Of a stretch of 64,000 nucleotides of DNA, positions 33,508 to 42,385 are shown piece by piece. How positions within the stretch are numbered: position 1 is the first letter of the stretch; the number at the start of each line of letters is the position of its first letter. The notes beneath the pieces were generated by a model. It made no database searches. It saw only the letters and a program-made list of their open reading frames with translations, and was not told the DNA's origin. The stretch is from positions 6,907,501 to 6,971,500 of the forward strand of contig NZ_CP061378.1 of assembly GCF_015624485.1 (NCBI RefSeq). Reading direction: 5' to 3'. Origin of the DNA: Bradyrhizobium genosp. L. Its GTDB lineage: Bacteria > Pseudomonadota > Alphaproteobacteria > Rhizobiales > Xanthobacteraceae. Both the position numbers and the translations under genes were made by a program.

Positions 33508-33604
33508 GTCATTCCGGGGCGATGCGGAGCATCGAACCCGGAATCTAGAGGTTACTGACTGAGCTCGAGATTCCGGGTTCGCGCTGCGCGCGCCCCGGAA
33601 TGAC
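33508..33604. repeat. Inverted repeat, family C (copy 3), inside acyl-CoA operon
   Basis: GTCATTCCGGGGCGATGCGG end pairs with the opposite GCGCCCCGGAATGAC; the inner arms are CCCGGAATCT / AGATTCCGGG. It lies between two acyl-CoA dehydrogenase genes. Confidence 0.8.
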
Positions 33605-33613
33605 GACAGGAAT

Positions 33614-34741
33614 TTACGCCGCGTTCTTCTTGCGCATGCGGTCGATCAGCGCGTCTTCCCAATAGGACAGGCTGCCGAGGCCGAGCGCCGTCGCATTGGC
33701 GCGGCGGTAGTACATGTGGCAGTCGAACTCCCAGGTAAAACCCATGCCGCCATGGACCTGGATGTTGTTCTTGGCGCAGTGCTGGAATGCCTGCGTGGCG
33801 CTGATGCGCGCGGCAGCCGCCGCTTCCGGCAGCTCGCCGGCGTTGGTCGAGAGCGCCCAGGCGCCGTAATAGCAGTTGGAGCGCGCCAGGGTCGCCGAGA
33901 CGTACATGTCGGCGAGCATGTGCTTGATTGCCTGGAACGAGCCGATCGGACGGCCGAAGGCGATACGATCCAGCGCGTAGTCGCGCCCCATCTCCAGCGC
34001 GCGGTCGGCGCCGCCGACTTGCTCGAAGGCCATCAACACCGCAGCGCGATCCAGCACCTGCGTAATGACGCCCCAGCCCTCGCCCGCTGCGCCGAGCGGC
34101 TCGGCCTTGGCGTCCTTGAAGGCGATCTCGGCCTGGCCGCGGGTCAGGTCGATATTGGTCAGCGGCTTGAGCTCGACGCCTGAGGCCTTGAGATCGACGA
34201 TGAACAGCGAGATGTCGGACTCGCGTCCGCCAGAACCGGTGCGTGCCGCGACGACGGCGAAATCGGCGATCGCCCCGTCGGCGACCGGCTTCTTCACACC
34301 GTTGAGCACGCCGCCGTTCGCGGTGAACTTGATCGCCTTCGGCGACGGATTGCCGTGGCCTTCGAACAGCGCCAGCGTGCCAATCGCATCGCCCGATGCG
34401 ATCTTCGGCAACCACTTCTGCTTCTGCGCATCAGAGCCCGCGATCAGGATCGCCTCGGCGGCAAGATAGACGGTGGAGGAGAACGGCACCGGCGCCAGCG
34501 CGCGGCCCATTTCCTCGGCGATCACGCAGAGCTCGAGATGGCCCGCGCCGGCGCCGCCGAATTGCTCCGGGATCGCGACGCCGAGGAAGCCCATCGCGGC
34601 GAGGGCCTTCCACAGCGCCTTGTCGTAGGGCGCCTTGCCGTCGAGCACCTCGCGCACGGCCTTCGGCGGGCACTGCTCGCTGAGGAATTTCCGCGCCTCG
34701 TCGCGCATCTGCTTCTGCTCGTCGGAGAAATCGAAGTTCAT
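33614..34741 (-). CDS. Acyl-CoA dehydrogenase (third, distinct)
   Basis: 375 residues, of a different acyl-CoA dehydrogenase branch from the tandem pair. It opens MNFDFSDEQKQMRDEARKFL, has FGGAGAGHLELCVIAEEMGR and KHMLADMYVSATLARSNCYY, and ends with the Gly-rich GGMGFTWEFDCHMYYRRANA. Proteins of this type often form heteromers with another acyl-CoA dehydrogenase in steroid or aromatic side-chain degradation. Three dehydrogenases in one operon would fit such a heteromer; that is inference. Confidence 0.88.
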   Translation of the reverse strand: MNFDFSDEQKQMRDEARKFLSEQCPPKAVREVLDGKAPYDKALWKALAAMGFLGVAIPEQFGGAGAGHLELCVIAEEMGRALAPVPFSSTVYLAAEAILIAGSDAQKQKWLPKIASGDAIGTLALFEGHGNPSPKAIKFTANGGVLNGVKKPVADGAIADFAVVAARTGSGGRESDISLFIVDLKASGVELKPLTNIDLTRGQAEIAFKDAKAEPLGAAGEGWGVITQVLDRAAVLMAFEQVGGADRALEMGRDYALDRIAFGRPIGSFQAIKHMLADMYVSATLARSNCYYGAWALSTNAGELPEAAAAARISATQAFQHCAKNNIQVHGGMGFTWEFDCHMYYRRANATALGLGSLSYWEDALIDRMRKKNAA

Positions 34742-34777
34742 GGCGCTACCTTTTTGGTTCTTGTCGTTTCAATTGGC

Positions 34778-34875
34778 CGTCATTCCGGGGCGCCGCGGAG
34801 CGGCGAGCCCGGAATCCATAACCACGATCGAGAGTATGGATTCCGGGCTCGCGCTTCGCGCGCCCCGGAATGACG
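34778..34875. repeat. Inverted repeat, family C (copy 4), inside acyl-CoA operon
   Basis: CGTCATTCCGGGGCGCCGCG ... GCGCGCCCCGGAATGACG with GAGCCCGGAATCCATA / TATGGATTCCGGGCTC inside. It is placed between the ligase gene and the third dehydrogenase gene. Confidence 0.85.
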
Positions 34876-34897
34876 AGTGGAGAAAGTCGTTGCCTCA

Positions 34898-36763
34898 TCA
34901 CAGCACGATCACCTCGTCGCAGGGCGTCGCGGCGTAGAGCTTCTCCACCAGCTCCGCCCGGCGCTCCAAGCCGGCGCGCTGGTTGATGTGGCCCTTGTCG
35001 GTGAGCTCGTTGCCGTCGATCGAGGGCGGCTCGAGCATCAGGATGGCGCGCGCGACGCGCATGCTGCTGCCGGTGGTCGAGGCGTTGTGGGCTTGCAGGC
35101 CCTTTTTCAGGCAATCGATCACGTCGGGGTGCCGGATCACGTCCTGATAGGTTGCGTCGGCCTTGCCGACGAGCTGGCGGCAGGCGTGCAGGTTCGGCCA
35201 GCACAGCAATCCGATGAACTCGCGGTCCTGTCCCGCGACCAGCGCGTCGTGCACCACCGGCGTTGCCGCCGATATCGCATCGGTGCGCAGCGACCCAACA
35301 TGAACGAAGGTGCCAGTGGTGAGCTTGAAGTCCTCGACCACGCGCCCGGCGAAAATGATGCCTTGCAGCGGATCCGAGGGGTCGACGAACCGGCCGGCGT
35401 CGCCGATGCAGTAGAAGCCCTCCTCGTCGAACATCTTCCGGGTGAGGTCCGGCTGGCCGAAATAACCCGGGGTCACGTTGACGCCGCGCAAGCGCAATTC
35501 GTATTTCGCGCCGCACGGCACCATCTTCAGCTCGACGCCGGGGAACGGCAGGCCGATCAGGCCGACGCGCTCGGTGTCCCAATAGGTGCCGGTCGAGGTC
35601 GGCGCGGTCTCGGTCGAGCCCCAGCCGGTGTAGAACACGATGCGTTCGCCAGTCGTCTTCACCGCTAGCGCCTGCATCCGGTCATAGAGATCGTCGGGCA
35701 GCCGCGCGCCGCCATAAGCCATGATCGAGAGGTTCTTGAAGAAGCTTTCGCAGAGCGCGTCGTCCTTCTCCATCGCCGCGGCGAGCGCGGCGTAGCCGGC
35801 CGGCACGTTGGCGTAATAGGTCGGCGACACCTCGCGCAAATTCCTGATCGTCTCTTCGAGTTGGCCCGGCATCGGCCGGCCGTCGTCGATATAGAGCGTG
35901 CCGCCGTCGACCAGCACCGGATTGAACGCGGCGTTGCCGCCCATGGTGTGATTCCACGGCATCCAGTCCAGCACGGTTGCGACCGGGCCGCCCGCTTCGC
36001 GCGGCCGCACCTGCATCATCATCGCCGCATTGGCGCACATCATCTCCTGGGTGTTGATGACGGCCTTGGGCATGCCGGTCGAGCCCGAAGTGAACAGCAG
36101 CTTGCCGGTGGTGTGAGGCGTGATCTTCGCGATCGACTCGTCGACCGCCTTGGTCACCGGCGTCGCCGCGAGATCGGCATAGGCTACGCTTGCGATGCCT
36201 TCGCAGGGCCGCAGCACATGCACGACAGTGATGCCGGTGAGATCGAGTGCCTTCAGCGCCTTCTCGAAGAGCGGGCCGTCCTGCACCATCACGACGGCGG
36301 GCTTGATCAGGTTGAACAAATATTTGAGCTTGAGATGATCCTGGCTCATCAGCGAATAGGCCGGCGACACCGGTGCGGCAGCGAGACGCGCCTGCATCGC
36401 GGCCTGCGTCATCAGCGCGTGCTCGATCGAATTGCCGGAGAGGATCGCGACCGGACGGCCTGCAGCGATCTGGAGATCAAGCAGGCCCTGCGTCAGCGCA
36501 TCGACGGTGCGCTTGGCTTCGCCATAGGAGACCTTGCGCCATTGCCGGTCGGGACCGCCGCGCTGCGCCAGCCAGGTTCGCTCCGGCGCCTCCTTGGCCC
36601 ATTTGGCGAGATAGGACGGAATATGCGTCGCATAGGCCTGCAACGGAATCCGCGACTTCAGCACCACCGTGCCGTCATCGCGCCTGCTAACCGCGATGTC
36701 GCGCGCCAGCCAATCCACCTTGCGGAAGGGCGGCTTCATCAGAACAGCTGCGTCCCCATCCAT
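34898..36763 (-). CDS. Feruloyl-CoA synthase-like acyl-CoA ligase
   Basis: 621 residues of the AMP-binding (ANL) superfamily, close to the feruloyl-CoA synthase group in length and in segments such as ILSGNSIEHALMTQAAMQAR and SPAYSLMSQDHLKLKYLFNL. The P-loop-like motif is LLFTSGSTGMPKAVINT; the adenine site is near GWGSTETAPTSTGTYWD. It activates a carboxylic acid, plausibly a phenylpropenoid or long side-chain acid, to its CoA ester with ATP. ATG at 36763 has GGGAGA upstream. It sits in the operon between a crotonase and a dehydrogenase. The exact acid is unknown; feruloyl specificity is a family-level guess. Confidence 0.82.
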   Translation of the reverse strand: MDGDAAVLMKPPFRKVDWLARDIAVSRRDDGTVVLKSRIPLQAYATHIPSYLAKWAKEAPERTWLAQRGGPDRQWRKVSYGEAKRTVDALTQGLLDLQIAAGRPVAILSGNSIEHALMTQAAMQARLAAAPVSPAYSLMSQDHLKLKYLFNLIKPAVVMVQDGPLFEKALKALDLTGITVVHVLRPCEGIASVAYADLAATPVTKAVDESIAKITPHTTGKLLFTSGSTGMPKAVINTQEMMCANAAMMMQVRPREAGGPVATVLDWMPWNHTMGGNAAFNPVLVDGGTLYIDDGRPMPGQLEETIRNLREVSPTYYANVPAGYAALAAAMEKDDALCESFFKNLSIMAYGGARLPDDLYDRMQALAVKTTGERIVFYTGWGSTETAPTSTGTYWDTERVGLIGLPFPGVELKMVPCGAKYELRLRGVNVTPGYFGQPDLTRKMFDEEGFYCIGDAGRFVDPSDPLQGIIFAGRVVEDFKLTTGTFVHVGSLRTDAISAATPVVHDALVAGQDREFIGLLCWPNLHACRQLVGKADATYQDVIRHPDVIDCLKKGLQAHNASTTGSSMRVARAILMLEPPSIDGNELTDKGHINQRAGLERRAELVEKLYAATPCDEVIVL

Positions 36764-36804
36764 TTTGCGTCTCCCGGAATTCTTGTCCTTTGCAGGATCT
36801 GTTC

Positions 36805-37611
36805 TCAGCGCCTGATATAGACAGGCTTTCGCTTCTCGAGAAAGGCCTTGATGCCTTCCTGGAAATCTTCCGAGCGGCTGCACAGCACCTGATTGCGATC
36901 CTCCATCGCAATCACGGCCTCGATCGAGCCGGCATCGACGCTCATGTTGATGCACTCCTTCGACAAGCGGAGGCCAACCGGCGAGGCCGTCATCATCGCC
37001 TCGACATAAGGATTGGCCGCGGCATCGAGATCAGCGGCCTCCACCACCTCGGACACCAGACCGACGGCAAGCGCGCGGTCCGCGTTGATGAAGCGCCCGG
37101 TGAGGATCAGCTCGGACGCGACGGAGACGCCGACCAGACGCGGCAGGAAATAGCTGGTGCCGATGTCGCAGCCGCCGAGGCCGAGCTTGATGAAGGCGCA
37201 ATTCATCCGCGCGCCCTTTGCCGCGATGCGGATGTCGGCGGCCAGCGCCAGCGCAAACCCGCCGCCCGCGGCCGCGCCCTGCACCAGCGCGATGATCGGC
37301 TGCGGACAGCGCCGCATCAGCATCACGATGTCGGCGATGCGACGTTGCGAGTCGAGGGACTCGGTGACGCCCGGCGGCTCGGCCTGCCCGCCGCGCCGCG
37401 CCATCGCGTGCTTGAGATCGAGCCCGGCGCAGAAATTCGCACCGGCGCCTTTCAGCACCACGACGCGAGTGTCGCGATTGCGCTGCAGGCCCTGGAAGTA
37501 GGCATTGAGCGCGTCGATCAGGGAAGGATCGAGTGCGTTGAGGTGTTCGGGACGATTGAGCGTAACCCAATCGACCCCGTCGTGATGTTCGATCAGCAGC
37601 GGTTGAGACAC
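36805..37611 (-). CDS. Enoyl-CoA hydratase/isomerase (crotonase) family protein
   Basis: 268 residues, crotonase fold: GVDWVTLNRPEHLNALDPSL, oxyanion region GANFCAGLDLKHAM, and QGAAAGGGFALALAADIRIA. FIKLGLGGCDIGTSYFLPRL follows, where the position before the Cys is a hydratase-type Gly-rich turn and Asp rather than the usual Glu. I prefer GTG at 37611 because GGGAGG lies six bases before it; TTG at 37617 would sit right on the ribosome-binding site. It likely hydrates the enoyl-CoA made by the dehydrogenases in the same operon. Confidence 0.87.
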   Translation of the reverse strand: MSQPLLIEHHDGVDWVTLNRPEHLNALDPSLIDALNAYFQGLQRNRDTRVVVLKGAGANFCAGLDLKHAMARRGGQAEPPGVTESLDSQRRIADIVMLMRRCPQPIIALVQGAAAGGGFALALAADIRIAAKGARMNCAFIKLGLGGCDIGTSYFLPRLVGVSVASELILTGRFINADRALAVGLVSEVVEAADLDAAANPYVEAMMTASPVGLRLSKECINMSVDAGSIEAVIAMEDRNQVLCSRSEDFQEGIKAFLEKRKPVYIRR

Positions 37612-37628
37612 GCGCAACCTCCCACATC

Positions 37629-37746
37629 GTCGTCCCGGCGAAGGCCGGGACCCATAACCACAGGCTTTTGTTGTTTTGCGCGGCGTCTGCCAGCTTGCCT
37701 GTTACAAACGCCGCGGAGTATGGGTCCCGGCTTTCGCCGGGACGAC
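37629..37746. repeat. Inverted repeat, family B (copy 2), inside acyl-CoA operon
   Basis: GTCGTCCCGGCGAAGGCCGG and CCGGCTTTCGCCGGGACGAC form the ends with CCCATAACC-type inner arms. It lies between the SDR and crotonase genes. Confidence 0.8.
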
Positions 37747-37760
37747 AGCGGAATTTGCTG

Positions 37761-38519
37761 CTACCGCGGCGCCATGCGGATGGCGCCGTCGAGGCGGATG
37801 GTTTCGCCGTTGAGCATCGGGTTCTCGACGATGTGGACCGCTAGGTTGCCGTACTCGGAGGCATCGCCGAGGCGGGCCGGATGCGGCACCTGGGCCCCTA
37901 AGCTCTTGCGGGCTTCCTCGTTGAGGCCCATCAGCAGCGGCGTCAGGAACAGGCCGGGCGCGATGGTGTTGACGCGGATTTTCAGGCTGGCGAGATCGCG
38001 CGCGGCCGGCAGCGTGAGACCGACGACGCCGCCCTTCGAGGCAGAATAGGCGATCTGGCCGATCTGGCCTTCATAGGCGGCGACCGACGCGGTGTTGATC
38101 GCAACGCCGCGCTCCTCGCCGATCGGCGCCTCGGTCGCCAGGCGCTCGGCGAACAGGCGCAGCACGTTGAAGGTGCCGATCAGATTGACGTTGATGATAC
38201 GGACGAACTTTTCCAGCGGATAGACGCCATCCTTGCCGACGATGCGCTGCGAGCCGCCGATGCCGGCGCAGTTCATCAGCACGCGCGCGATGCCGTGCGC
38301 CGCTTCAGCCTTGGCGATCGCCGCCTTGATCTGCTCCTCGCTGGTGACGTCGGCATGAAGGGCCACGCCCTTCACTTCGGCGGCGACCTTCTCGGCGTTT
38401 TCCTTGTTCTGATCGATCACGCCGATCCTGGCACCTTTGGCGGCCATGGCGCGGGCGGTCGCGGCGCCGAGGCCGGAGCCACCGCCGGTGATGAGAACGG
38501 CAACGTCTTTCAACTGCAT
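37761..38519 (-). CDS. SDR-family 3-hydroxyacyl-CoA dehydrogenase-like protein
   Basis: 252 residues. NAD-binding ITGGGSGLGAATARAM at about 10-25, Asp at the end of strand two (VIDQNKENA) indicating NAD preference, NCAGIGGSQR, and the catalytic AYSASKGGVVG with Tyr and Lys. The sequence resembles HSD17B10/type II 3-hydroxyacyl-CoA dehydrogenases, including the long middle loop (ERLATEAPIGEERGVAINTA). It would oxidise the 3-hydroxyacyl-CoA from the neighbouring crotonase. ATG at 38519 is preceded by GGAAAGG. It is the first enzyme gene after the tetR gene. Confidence 0.9.
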   Translation of the reverse strand: MQLKDVAVLITGGGSGLGAATARAMAAKGARIGVIDQNKENAEKVAAEVKGVALHADVTSEEQIKAAIAKAEAAHGIARVLMNCAGIGGSQRIVGKDGVYPLEKFVRIINVNLIGTFNVLRLFAERLATEAPIGEERGVAINTASVAAYEGQIGQIAYSASKGGVVGLTLPAARDLASLKIRVNTIAPGLFLTPLLMGLNEEARKSLGAQVPHPARLGDASEYGNLAVHIVENPMLNGETIRLDGAIRMAPR

Positions 38520-38566
38520 GAGAGATACCTTTCCTTGGGCGTTTCTTCTCTGGACTTCGAAGTTTG

Positions 38567-39256
38567 TTATCCGGCGGCTGCGGCCGCCGTTTGCGTCTTG
38601 GGATTGAGCACGCCGCCGAAAATAAGCGCCTCCATGTGCTTGATGTAATCGCGGCAGACCTCGTCGGTGACCGGACCGACGCCGACCGCACGCGACATCG
38701 CGTGACGGCCGAAGAACAGGTGATCGCAGGCGCCGATCAGGCTGGTGTAGAACAACACCGGATCGATCTTGCGGAACTCGCCGGCCTTGATGCCTTCAGC
38801 CAAGAGGCGGCGATGAAACTCCAGCAGCGGCGCGACGAAGAATTTCGACACCTCGTCGGCGGCCTCCGGCGTGCTCTCATGCAGCAGGTAGTGGATTAAC
38901 CGGTTCATGTAGGGGAACTGGTGATAGGCGCGGATGATGCCGCCGATATGCAGCCGCAGCTTCGCGCTCGGCGTGATCGGCTGCGCCAGCAGATACTCGA
39001 GCTGCGACATCTCGGTGGCGGCATCGCGCGCCAGCAGCGCCAGCAGCAGGCCGTCCTTGTTGCCGAAATGATATTTCACCAGCGCGGCGTTGACGCCGGA
39101 CTTCTGCGCGATGTCGGACAGCGAGACCTCGATCGAGGCCCGTTCGATCATCAGCTCGCTGGCGGCCACCAGAAGCTTGTCGGCGGTGGCGTTCCTGCTC
39201 GCGGCAAGTCTGGTCGGTACGCTGGTATTCAACGGCGCTCTGATCCCTGAACTCAT
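38567..39256 (-). CDS. TetR-family transcriptional regulator
   Basis: About 229 residues. HTH in the first third (KLLVAASELMIERASIEVSL; SDIAQKSGVNAALVKYHFGN) then an all-helical ligand domain with a TetR_C-like end. The start is uncertain: ATG at 39256 (MSSGIRAPLN) or ATG at 39277. It is immediately upstream of the SDR gene on the same strand and divergent from the thiolase-ligase pair. It very likely represses both arms and responds to an acyl-CoA or its acid, as FadR-like TetR proteins do (inference). Confidence 0.88.
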   Translation of the reverse strand: MSSGIRAPLNTSVPTRLAASRNATADKLLVAASELMIERASIEVSLSDIAQKSGVNAALVKYHFGNKDGLLLALLARDAATEMSQLEYLLAQPITPSAKLRLHIGGIIRAYHQFPYMNRLIHYLLHESTPEAADEVSKFFVAPLLEFHRRLLAEGIKAGEFRKIDPVLFYTSLIGACDHLFFGRHAMSRAVGVGPVTDEVCRDYIKHMEALIFGGVLNPKTQTAAAAAG

Positions 39257-39304
39257 CGGAAAAGCGAGGCCGCACATAAGCCCATGGCGGGGCTGCACTC
39301 AAGA

Positions 39305-39325
39305 GTTAATTGATTGATTGACTAA
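39305..39325. promoter_or_regulatory. AT-rich stretch in TetR/thiolase divergent region
   Basis: GTTAATTGATTGATTGACTA is the most AT-rich run of the 139-base gap and contains overlapping TTGATTGA units. It is a candidate for the promoter or TetR operator, but no clean dyad is visible. Confidence 0.3.
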
Positions 39326-39395
39326 ATGCCGGACCGTCCCTTAAATCCGGCCCAATCTTTCAAAGCCCCATCCAGAAACATCAGGGAGATCAGAC

Positions 39396-40568
39396 ATGGC
39401 CGAGGCATACATCGTCGCCGCCGCTCGCACCGCCGGCGGCCGTAAGGGAGGACGTCTTGCCGGCTGGCATCCGGCCGATCTGGCCGCGACCGTGCTCGAT
39501 GCGCTGGTCGAACGCTCCGGCGCCGATCCGGCGCAGATCGAGGACGTGATCATGGGCTGCGTGATGCAGGCCGGCGAGCAGTCCAACAACGTCGCGCGCA
39601 ACGCGGTGATGGCCTCGAAGCTGCCGGAGAGCGTGCCGGCGACCTCGATCGACCGCCAGTGCGGCTCCTCGCAGCAGGCGCTGCATTTCGCCGCGCAGGC
39701 GGTGATGAGCGGCACCATGGACTGCGTGATCGCCGCCGGCGTGGAATCGATGACGCGCGTGCCGATGGGCCTCGCCTCGCAGCTCCCCGCCAAGAACGGC
39801 TTCGGCCACTACAAGAGCCCGGGCATCGAGGCGAAATATCCCAACATCATGTTCAGCCAGTTCACCGGCGCGGAGATGATGGCGGAGAAGTACGGCCTGT
39901 CGAAGGATGAGCTCGACGAATACTCCTACAACAGCCACCAGCGCGCGATCGCGGCGACGCAGGCCGGTTACTTCAAGGACGAGATCGTGCCTGTCGCGAT
40001 CACCCGCGCCGACGGCTCGACCGACACCCATCACATCGACGAGGGCATCCGCTTCGATGTCAGCCTCGACGGCATCAAGGGCGTCAAGTTGATCGCCGAG
40101 AACGGCAAGCTCACGGCCGCGAGCGCCAGCCAGATCTGCGACGGCGCCTCCGGCGTGATGGTGGTCAACGAGAAGGGTCTGAAGGCGCTTGGCGTCAAGC
40201 CGATGGCGCGCATCCACCATCTCACCATGCTCGGGCATGACCCCGTGATCATGCTGGAAGCGCCGCTGCCCGCCACCGAGCGCGCGCTGAAGAAGGCCGG
40301 CATGTCGATCGACGACATCGACCTGTTCGAGGTCAACGAGGCCTTTGCCTCGGTACCGACCGCCTGGCTGAAGACGACTGGCGCCGATCCGGCGAAACTC
40401 AACGTCAATGGCGGCGCAATCGCGCTCGGCCATCCACTCGGCGGCAGCGGCACCAAGCTGATGACGACGCTGCTCAACGCGCTCAAGCAGCGCAACAAGC
40501 GCTGGGGCCTGCAGACCATGTGCGAAGGCGGCGGCATGGCGAACGTGACGATCGTCGAGCGGCTGTGA
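39396..40568 (+). CDS. Acetyl-CoA acyltransferase (thiolase)
   Basis: 390 residues, degradative-type thiolase. The nucleophilic Cys89 lies in IDRQCGSSQQALHF; NVNGGAIALGHPLGGSG supplies the active His, and the second Cys is in QTMCEGGGMAN near the C-terminus. It cleaves 3-ketoacyl-CoA to acetyl-CoA and a shortened acyl-CoA, completing the cycle with the dehydrogenase, hydratase and SDR encoded divergently. Divergence from the tetR gene implies shared control. Confidence 0.92.
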   Translation: MAEAYIVAAARTAGGRKGGRLAGWHPADLAATVLDALVERSGADPAQIEDVIMGCVMQAGEQSNNVARNAVMASKLPESVPATSIDRQCGSSQQALHFAAQAVMSGTMDCVIAAGVESMTRVPMGLASQLPAKNGFGHYKSPGIEAKYPNIMFSQFTGAEMMAEKYGLSKDELDEYSYNSHQRAIAATQAGYFKDEIVPVAITRADGSTDTHHIDEGIRFDVSLDGIKGVKLIAENGKLTAASASQICDGASGVMVVNEKGLKALGVKPMARIHHLTMLGHDPVIMLEAPLPATERALKKAGMSIDDIDLFEVNEAFASVPTAWLKTTGADPAKLNVNGGAIALGHPLGGSGTKLMTTLLNALKQRNKRWGLQTMCEGGGMANVTIVERL

Positions 40569-40595
40569 GAGGCAGCAGACCTCTGCATAAATCGT

Positions 40596-40717
40596 GTCGT
40601 CCCGGCGAAGGCCGGGACCCATAACCACAGCTCTCCGTGGTTAGGCCTGGCTGGGGCCACAACCCAGTCCAACAACAAAAATTGGCGGTTATGGGTCCCG
40701 GCCTTCGCCGGGACGAC
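40596..40717. repeat. Inverted repeat, family B (copy 3)
   Basis: GTCGTCCCGGCGAAGGCCGG and CCGGCCTTCGCCGGGACGAC ends with CCCATAACCACAG / CGGTTATGGG inner arms. It lies between the thiolase and ligase genes of one operon, ending 21 bases before the ligase start. Confidence 0.85.
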
Positions 40718-40738
40718 CGCTGTGTTGAGGAAACGCTT

Positions 40739-42283
40739 GTGACCCATCCCTCCATCCACGCGCGCAATCATCCCGACAAGATCGCCTACCGGATGGCGGG
40801 TACCGGCAAATCCATCACCTATCGCGAGCTCGACGAGCTCTCGAACCAGGGCGCGCATCTGTTTCGTTCGCTCGGCCTCAAAGCCGGCGACCACATCGCG
40901 CTGCTGATGGAAAACCGGCTCGCCTTCATGGAACTCTGCTGGGCGGCGCAGCGTTCGGGGCTCTATTACACCGCGATCAGCCGCTACCTGACCGCAGAGG
41001 AGATCGCCTACATCATCAAAGACTGCGGCGCCAAGGTGTTCATCACCACGCCGCACTGCGCCGAGAAGGTGAAGGGCCTGATCAAGGGTGAGCCGGGCGA
41101 GCCGTTGTTCTTCATGATGGACGAGCCTGAACCGGGCTTCCGCTCCTATGACAGGGAAGCTGCTGCGCAACCGGTGACACCTGTCGCCGACGAGGTCGCG
41201 GGCTACGACATGCTCTATTCATCCGGCACCACCGGCCGTCCGAAGGGCATCAAGAAGCAATTCGAGGGCAACGGGATTGACGTGCCGAACCCGTTCCTGC
41301 GCATCCTCACCGCCGACATGTGCGGCATGAACGCGGACAGCATCTATCTGTCGCCGGCGCCGCTCTATCATGCGGCGCCGTTGCGCTTCAACATGATGGC
41401 GATCGTGCTCGGCGGCACCTCCGTCATCATGGAGCATTTCGACGCCGAGGAGTTTCTGAAGCAGGTCGAAAAGCACAAGGTCACGCAGTCGCAGCTGGTG
41501 CCGACGATGTTCGTGCGCATGCTGAAGCTGCCCGACGCGGTGCGCAGCCGCTACGACGTCTCGTCGCTGAAGGGCGCGATCCATGCCGCGGCGCCCTGCC
41601 CGGTCGACGTCAAGGCGAAGATGATCGAATGGTGGGGACCGATCCTGATCGAATATTACGCCGGCTCGGAAGGCAACGGCGTCGCGGTCTCGACCTCGCA
41701 GCAGTGGCTCACCCATCGCGGCACCGTCGGCCGCGCCGTGGTCGGCAAGGTCAAGATTTTGAACGAGAACGACGAGGAGGCGCCGACCGGCCAGATCGGC
41801 CAGGTCTATTTCGCCGACGCGCCGGCATTCACCTATCACAACGATCCCGAGAAGACGAAGAAGGCCTACAACGCGAGGGGATGGTCGACGCTCGGCGACG
41901 TCGGCTATCTCGATGACGAAGGCTTTCTCTATCTCACCGACCGCAAGAGCTACATGATCATCTCAGGCGGCGTGAACATCTATCCGCAGGAGACCGAGGA
42001 CGTGCTGATCACCCATCCCGCGGTCTCCGATGTCGCGGTGTTCGGCGTGCCGAACGAGGAGATGGGCGAAGAAGTCAAGGCCGTGGTGCAGCCGCATGAC
42101 ATGGCGAAGGCAGGCCAAGCGCTCGAGGCCGAGCTGATCGCGTTTTGCCGGAAACATCTGTCGCCGATCAAATGCCCGAAGAGCATCGACTTCGAGACAG
42201 AGCTGCCGCGCACGCCGACCGGCAAGCTGGTAAAGCGGCACCTGCGCGACCGGTATTGGCCGAAGGCGGAAGTGAAGGCGTAG
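40739..42283 (+). CDS. Acyl-CoA synthetase (AMP-binding)
   Basis: 514 residues of the ANL superfamily: P-loop-like YSSGTTGRPKGIKKQ, adenine region YYAGSEGNGVAVS, hinge and YLTDRKSYMIISGGVNIYPQ, and the C-terminal catalytic Lys in PRTPTGKLVKR. It makes an acyl-CoA from acid, ATP and CoA. GTG at 40739 with GAGGAAAC eight bases before it is chosen; the open frame further upstream runs through a family B repeat and is not coding. It lies in an operon with the thiolase. Its substrate may differ from that of the feruloyl-CoA-synthase-like enzyme in the divergent operon. Confidence 0.9.
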   Translation: MTHPSIHARNHPDKIAYRMAGTGKSITYRELDELSNQGAHLFRSLGLKAGDHIALLMENRLAFMELCWAAQRSGLYYTAISRYLTAEEIAYIIKDCGAKVFITTPHCAEKVKGLIKGEPGEPLFFMMDEPEPGFRSYDREAAAQPVTPVADEVAGYDMLYSSGTTGRPKGIKKQFEGNGIDVPNPFLRILTADMCGMNADSIYLSPAPLYHAAPLRFNMMAIVLGGTSVIMEHFDAEEFLKQVEKHKVTQSQLVPTMFVRMLKLPDAVRSRYDVSSLKGAIHAAAPCPVDVKAKMIEWWGPILIEYYAGSEGNGVAVSTSQQWLTHRGTVGRAVVGKVKILNENDEEAPTGQIGQVYFADAPAFTYHNDPEKTKKAYNARGWSTLGDVGYLDDEGFLYLTDRKSYMIISGGVNIYPQETEDVLITHPAVSDVAVFGVPNEEMGEEVKAVVQPHDMAKAGQALEAELIAFCRKHLSPIKCPKSIDFETELPRTPTGKLVKRHLRDRYWPKAEVKA

Positions 42284-42288
42284 CTTTT

Positions 42289-42371
42289 GTAGGGTGGGCA
42301 AAGCGCAGCGTGCCCCCCCCTTTCCGCCGTGCTCGCGATGGTGGGCACGCTTGCGCTTTGCCCACCCTACG
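42289..42371. repeat. Intergenic inverted repeat, family A (copy 3)
   Basis: GTAGGGTGGGCAAAG / CTTTGCCCACCCTAC ends. The left half carries a run of eight C residues in place of the usual CCCACCATC, so the inner stem is damaged. Confidence 0.8.
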
Positions 42372-42385
42372 AATTGCGGCGCGAC

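Noticed and set aside
30973..34741. Triplet of acyl-CoA dehydrogenases considered as signs of horizontal transfer
   Set aside because: Base composition and codon use look like the neighbours, and no mobility gene or tRNA is near.
34898..36955. Extended start (685 residues) of the feruloyl-CoA-synthase-like ligase
   Set aside because: The added leader overlaps the crotonase gene and is not ligase-like; ATG at 36763 has a good ribosome-binding site.
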